In this document: positions 62,198-64,000 of the stretch, in pieces | Layout of the letters: each line of letters begins with the position of its first letter | Position numbering within the stretch: position 1 is the first letter of the stretch | Assembly (NCBI GenBank): GCA_963798275.1 | Contig: CAWCTB010000023.1 | Span: forward strand, 62,001-126,000 | DNA length: 64,000 nucleotides | Reading direction: 5' to 3' | Origin: CAWCTB01 sp963798275 | Lineage (GTDB): Bacteria > Acidobacteriota > Terriglobia > Terriglobales > Acidobacteriaceae | The notes under the pieces: model-generated | Seen by the model: the letters and a program-made list of their open reading frames with translations, nothing else | What the model was told of the DNA's origin: nothing | The model's database searches: none | Position numbers and translations under genes: made by a program

Positions 62198-64000
62198 ATG
62201 GCAGAACGTTCGCAATCGTCTCCGTCGCAACTGAAAGCAGTCATTCTGGCTGCGGGCAAAGACGCCATCGCAACCAATGGTGGTCCGCTGGTTCTACAGA
62301 AGCTTGGCGAGCAAAGCATCCTGCAAACGGTCGTGCACAACGCACTGCAGGTGGTCGCCCCCACCAACATCTACGTTGTGGTTGCGCCCGGCCAGGAAGA
62401 AGTGCAGCAACAGCTTGGTCCGAACTTTCACTATGTCACGCAGGAGAAGCCTCTGGGCACCGGAGATGCCGTGTTGCAGGCGTGCAAGGCACTCGCCGAA
62501 GTCTCCGGCAACCTGCTCATCCTCTATGGCGACACGCCGCTGTTCCGGCCTGATTCGATCCGCGGGCTGCTCAATCGTCACGAACTGCGGCAGGCGCATC
62601 TGACGCTGCTCACCGCGGTGGTGGATCGTCCGCTGTCCTACGGACGCATCATCCGCGACGCGGGCGGCCAGATCATCGACATCATCGAAGGCCCGGAAGC
62701 GTCCCCGGAGGTGCGCGCAATCCATGAGGTCAATGTCGGAGCGTACGTCGTCGACGCGGCCGTCATCTTCGCTGCTCTGCAGCGGCTGACGCCAAGTCCT
62801 GTCGATGGCGAGTATCGGCTGACTGATTGTGTGCACCAGTTGATCCGCTCCGGCCTGCGCGTCGAGAGCTACCAGATTTACGATCAGGACGAAGTGCAGG
62901 GCATCAACACGCCCGAGGACCTGGAGAAAGCCGAGTTCATCCTGCAAAAGCGTCTCTACCGCCCACGCCGTCAGGAGCAGCAGAACCTGATCGCCTTCGG
63001 CACCGGAGGCTGGCGCGCGCTGATCGGCGAAGGCTTCACCATGCACAACGTTCGCCGGCTCACCCAGGCGTCTGGCCAACGAGATCACGCGCCAATCGCA
63101 GGAAAAGAAAGGCGTCATCATCGGGTACGATCGGCGCTTTCTTTCCAAGCAAGCGGGCGAGGCGGCAGCCGAAGTCTTCGCGGGAAACAACATTCCCACC
63201 ATTCTGCTCACGGAAGATGCGCCGACACCTCTCATCACCTACGCGACCGCGGTGCAAGGGTCAGCCTATGGCCTGGCGTTTACAGCCAGCCACAATCCGC
63301 CCGAGTGGAATGGGCTGAAGGTGTTTCATGGCGACGGTTCGCTGCTGCTCGACCACGAAACCAGCCAGATCGAACAGGAAGCCAACGCGTTGAACTCGCG
63401 TGATGTCGTGAAGCTGGAACTCGACCTCGCACTTGAGGCGGGAATTGTCGAGCAGAAGGATTTCACCAATGAATACGTCGACGCGGTTGAGAAGCTGATC
63501 GACCTGGTAGCCATCCGCGAGGCCGGGTTGCGCGTCATTGTCGATCCCATGTACGGAGTGGGCCAGTTGACGCTGGGCACGGTCCTGACCGAGGCTCGTT
63601 GCCGCGTCACTTTCATTCATGAGCGCCACAACCCGCTCTTCGGGGGCCGCTCGCCGGCTCCGAATGCGGAGGCACTGCGGCTGCTCAGCTCCGAGATGCA
63701 GGAGTCGAATTACGATCTCGGCCTGGCCATGGATGGCGATGCCGACCGGGTCGCAATGCTGGATGAGCGCGGACGCTATGTTTCCATCAACGACATTCTT
63801 CTGCTGCTGTACTGGTACATGCACGAGGTTCGCGGCGAGCGGGGAGGAGTGGTTCGCAACCTCTCGACCACCCACCTGCTCGACCGCCTGGCGAAGAAGC
63901 TGGGCGAGCAATCCTACGAGACGCCAGTCGGATTCAAGCACATCGTCTCGGGCATGCAGGAACATAACGCCGTGCTGGGCGGCGAGTCGTCGGGCGGCTT
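62198..64000 (+). CDS. nucleotidyltransferase - phosphohexomutase fusion, 3' end outside window (one frame break)
   Basis: At least 600 residues. Residues 10-260 form a GlmU-like nucleotidyltransferase ('LKAVILAAGKDAIATNGGPL', 'EKPLGTGDAVLQA', 'NLLILYGDTPLFRPDSI', 'EVNVGAYVVDAAVIFAALQ', 'QGINTPEDLEKAEFIL'). From about 270 the alpha-D-phosphohexomutase superfamily begins ('IAFGTGGWRALIGEGFT', phosphoserine loop 'LAFTASHNPPEWNGLKVF', metal loop 'LAMDGDADRVAML', sugar loop starting 'LGGESSGG' at the window edge). An extra T near 63070 (GCGTCTGG) breaks the frame at 'LTQALANEITRQ'. The nucleotidyltransferase signature GTRM is replaced by 'DAIA' and PKVL by 'PLVL'. Follows the AmpG-like gene by 77 bases. 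Confidence 0.82.

Overview
The window is GC-rich, gene-dense bacterial chromosome that most resembles Acidobacteriota (Terriglobia / Koribacter-like). This assignment rests on gene content, not on a marker tree. The supporting content includes a DUF3857-transglutaminase-TPR secreted protein, a pair of large secreted sortilin/BNR-propeller proteins, DUF4136, an IorA/IorB pair, the HTH family beginning 'YVLTSWKEIAQYMGKG', a small 'DGTFESIC' cysteine protein, and a TTG-started rpoD next to dnaG. No rRNA, tRNA, CRISPR array, prophage or intact insertion sequence was found.

Layout. 1-4.1 kb (minus): a partial secreted arylsulfatase, small proteins, a membrane protein and an orphan C-terminal piece of a sigma-54 activator. 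4.4-9.6 kb (plus): the E2 subunit of 2-oxoglutarate dehydrogenase (sucB), a LOG-family protein, a PP2C phosphatase and 3-hydroxybutyryl-CoA dehydrogenase. 9.8-16.5 kb (minus): rpoD, dnaG, an ECF sigma factor with its anti-sigma factor, a hemerythrin-like protein and a TonB C-terminal protein. 16.6-23.5 kb: typA/bipA, DUF4136, an HpnI-like glycosyltransferase and rpsO-pnp. 23.6-27.1 kb (minus): a CheB-CheR-PAS protein and an HTH regulator. 27.4-37.5 kb (plus): two GvpL/F proteins without a GvpA, a large transglutaminase/TPR protein, a DinB-like protein, iorA-iorB, and two paralogous small secreted proteins that each have a structured leader carrying the same 25-nt element. 37.5-48 kb: smc, an outer-membrane-type protein, an M20 dipeptidase, sthA and an SGNH hydrolase. 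48-54.5 kb: two large secreted propeller proteins transcribed head to head. 54.6-64 kb: a BlaI/M56 regulatory pair, an AttEFGH-like ABC operon ending in a CrtC-type lipocalin, an AmpG-like permease, and the start of a nucleotidyltransferase-phosphohexomutase fusion that runs off the window.

Sequence quality. About 24 single-base reading-frame breaks are scattered through conserved genes (sulfatase, sucB, pnp, hbd, hpnI and others), while smc, dnaG, rpoD, typA and cheB/R are open. In almost every case the adjacent frame carries on the same protein family at the same residue. I therefore annotate these as single genes with probable consensus errors rather than as pseudogenes. Most breaks are one extra base, and at least four are an extra T just before CTG.

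The most novel-looking item is the repeated structured leader in front of the two small secreted proteins (36207-36299 and 36927-37006). The apical sequence is identical, and the basal stems differ in sequence but still pair.
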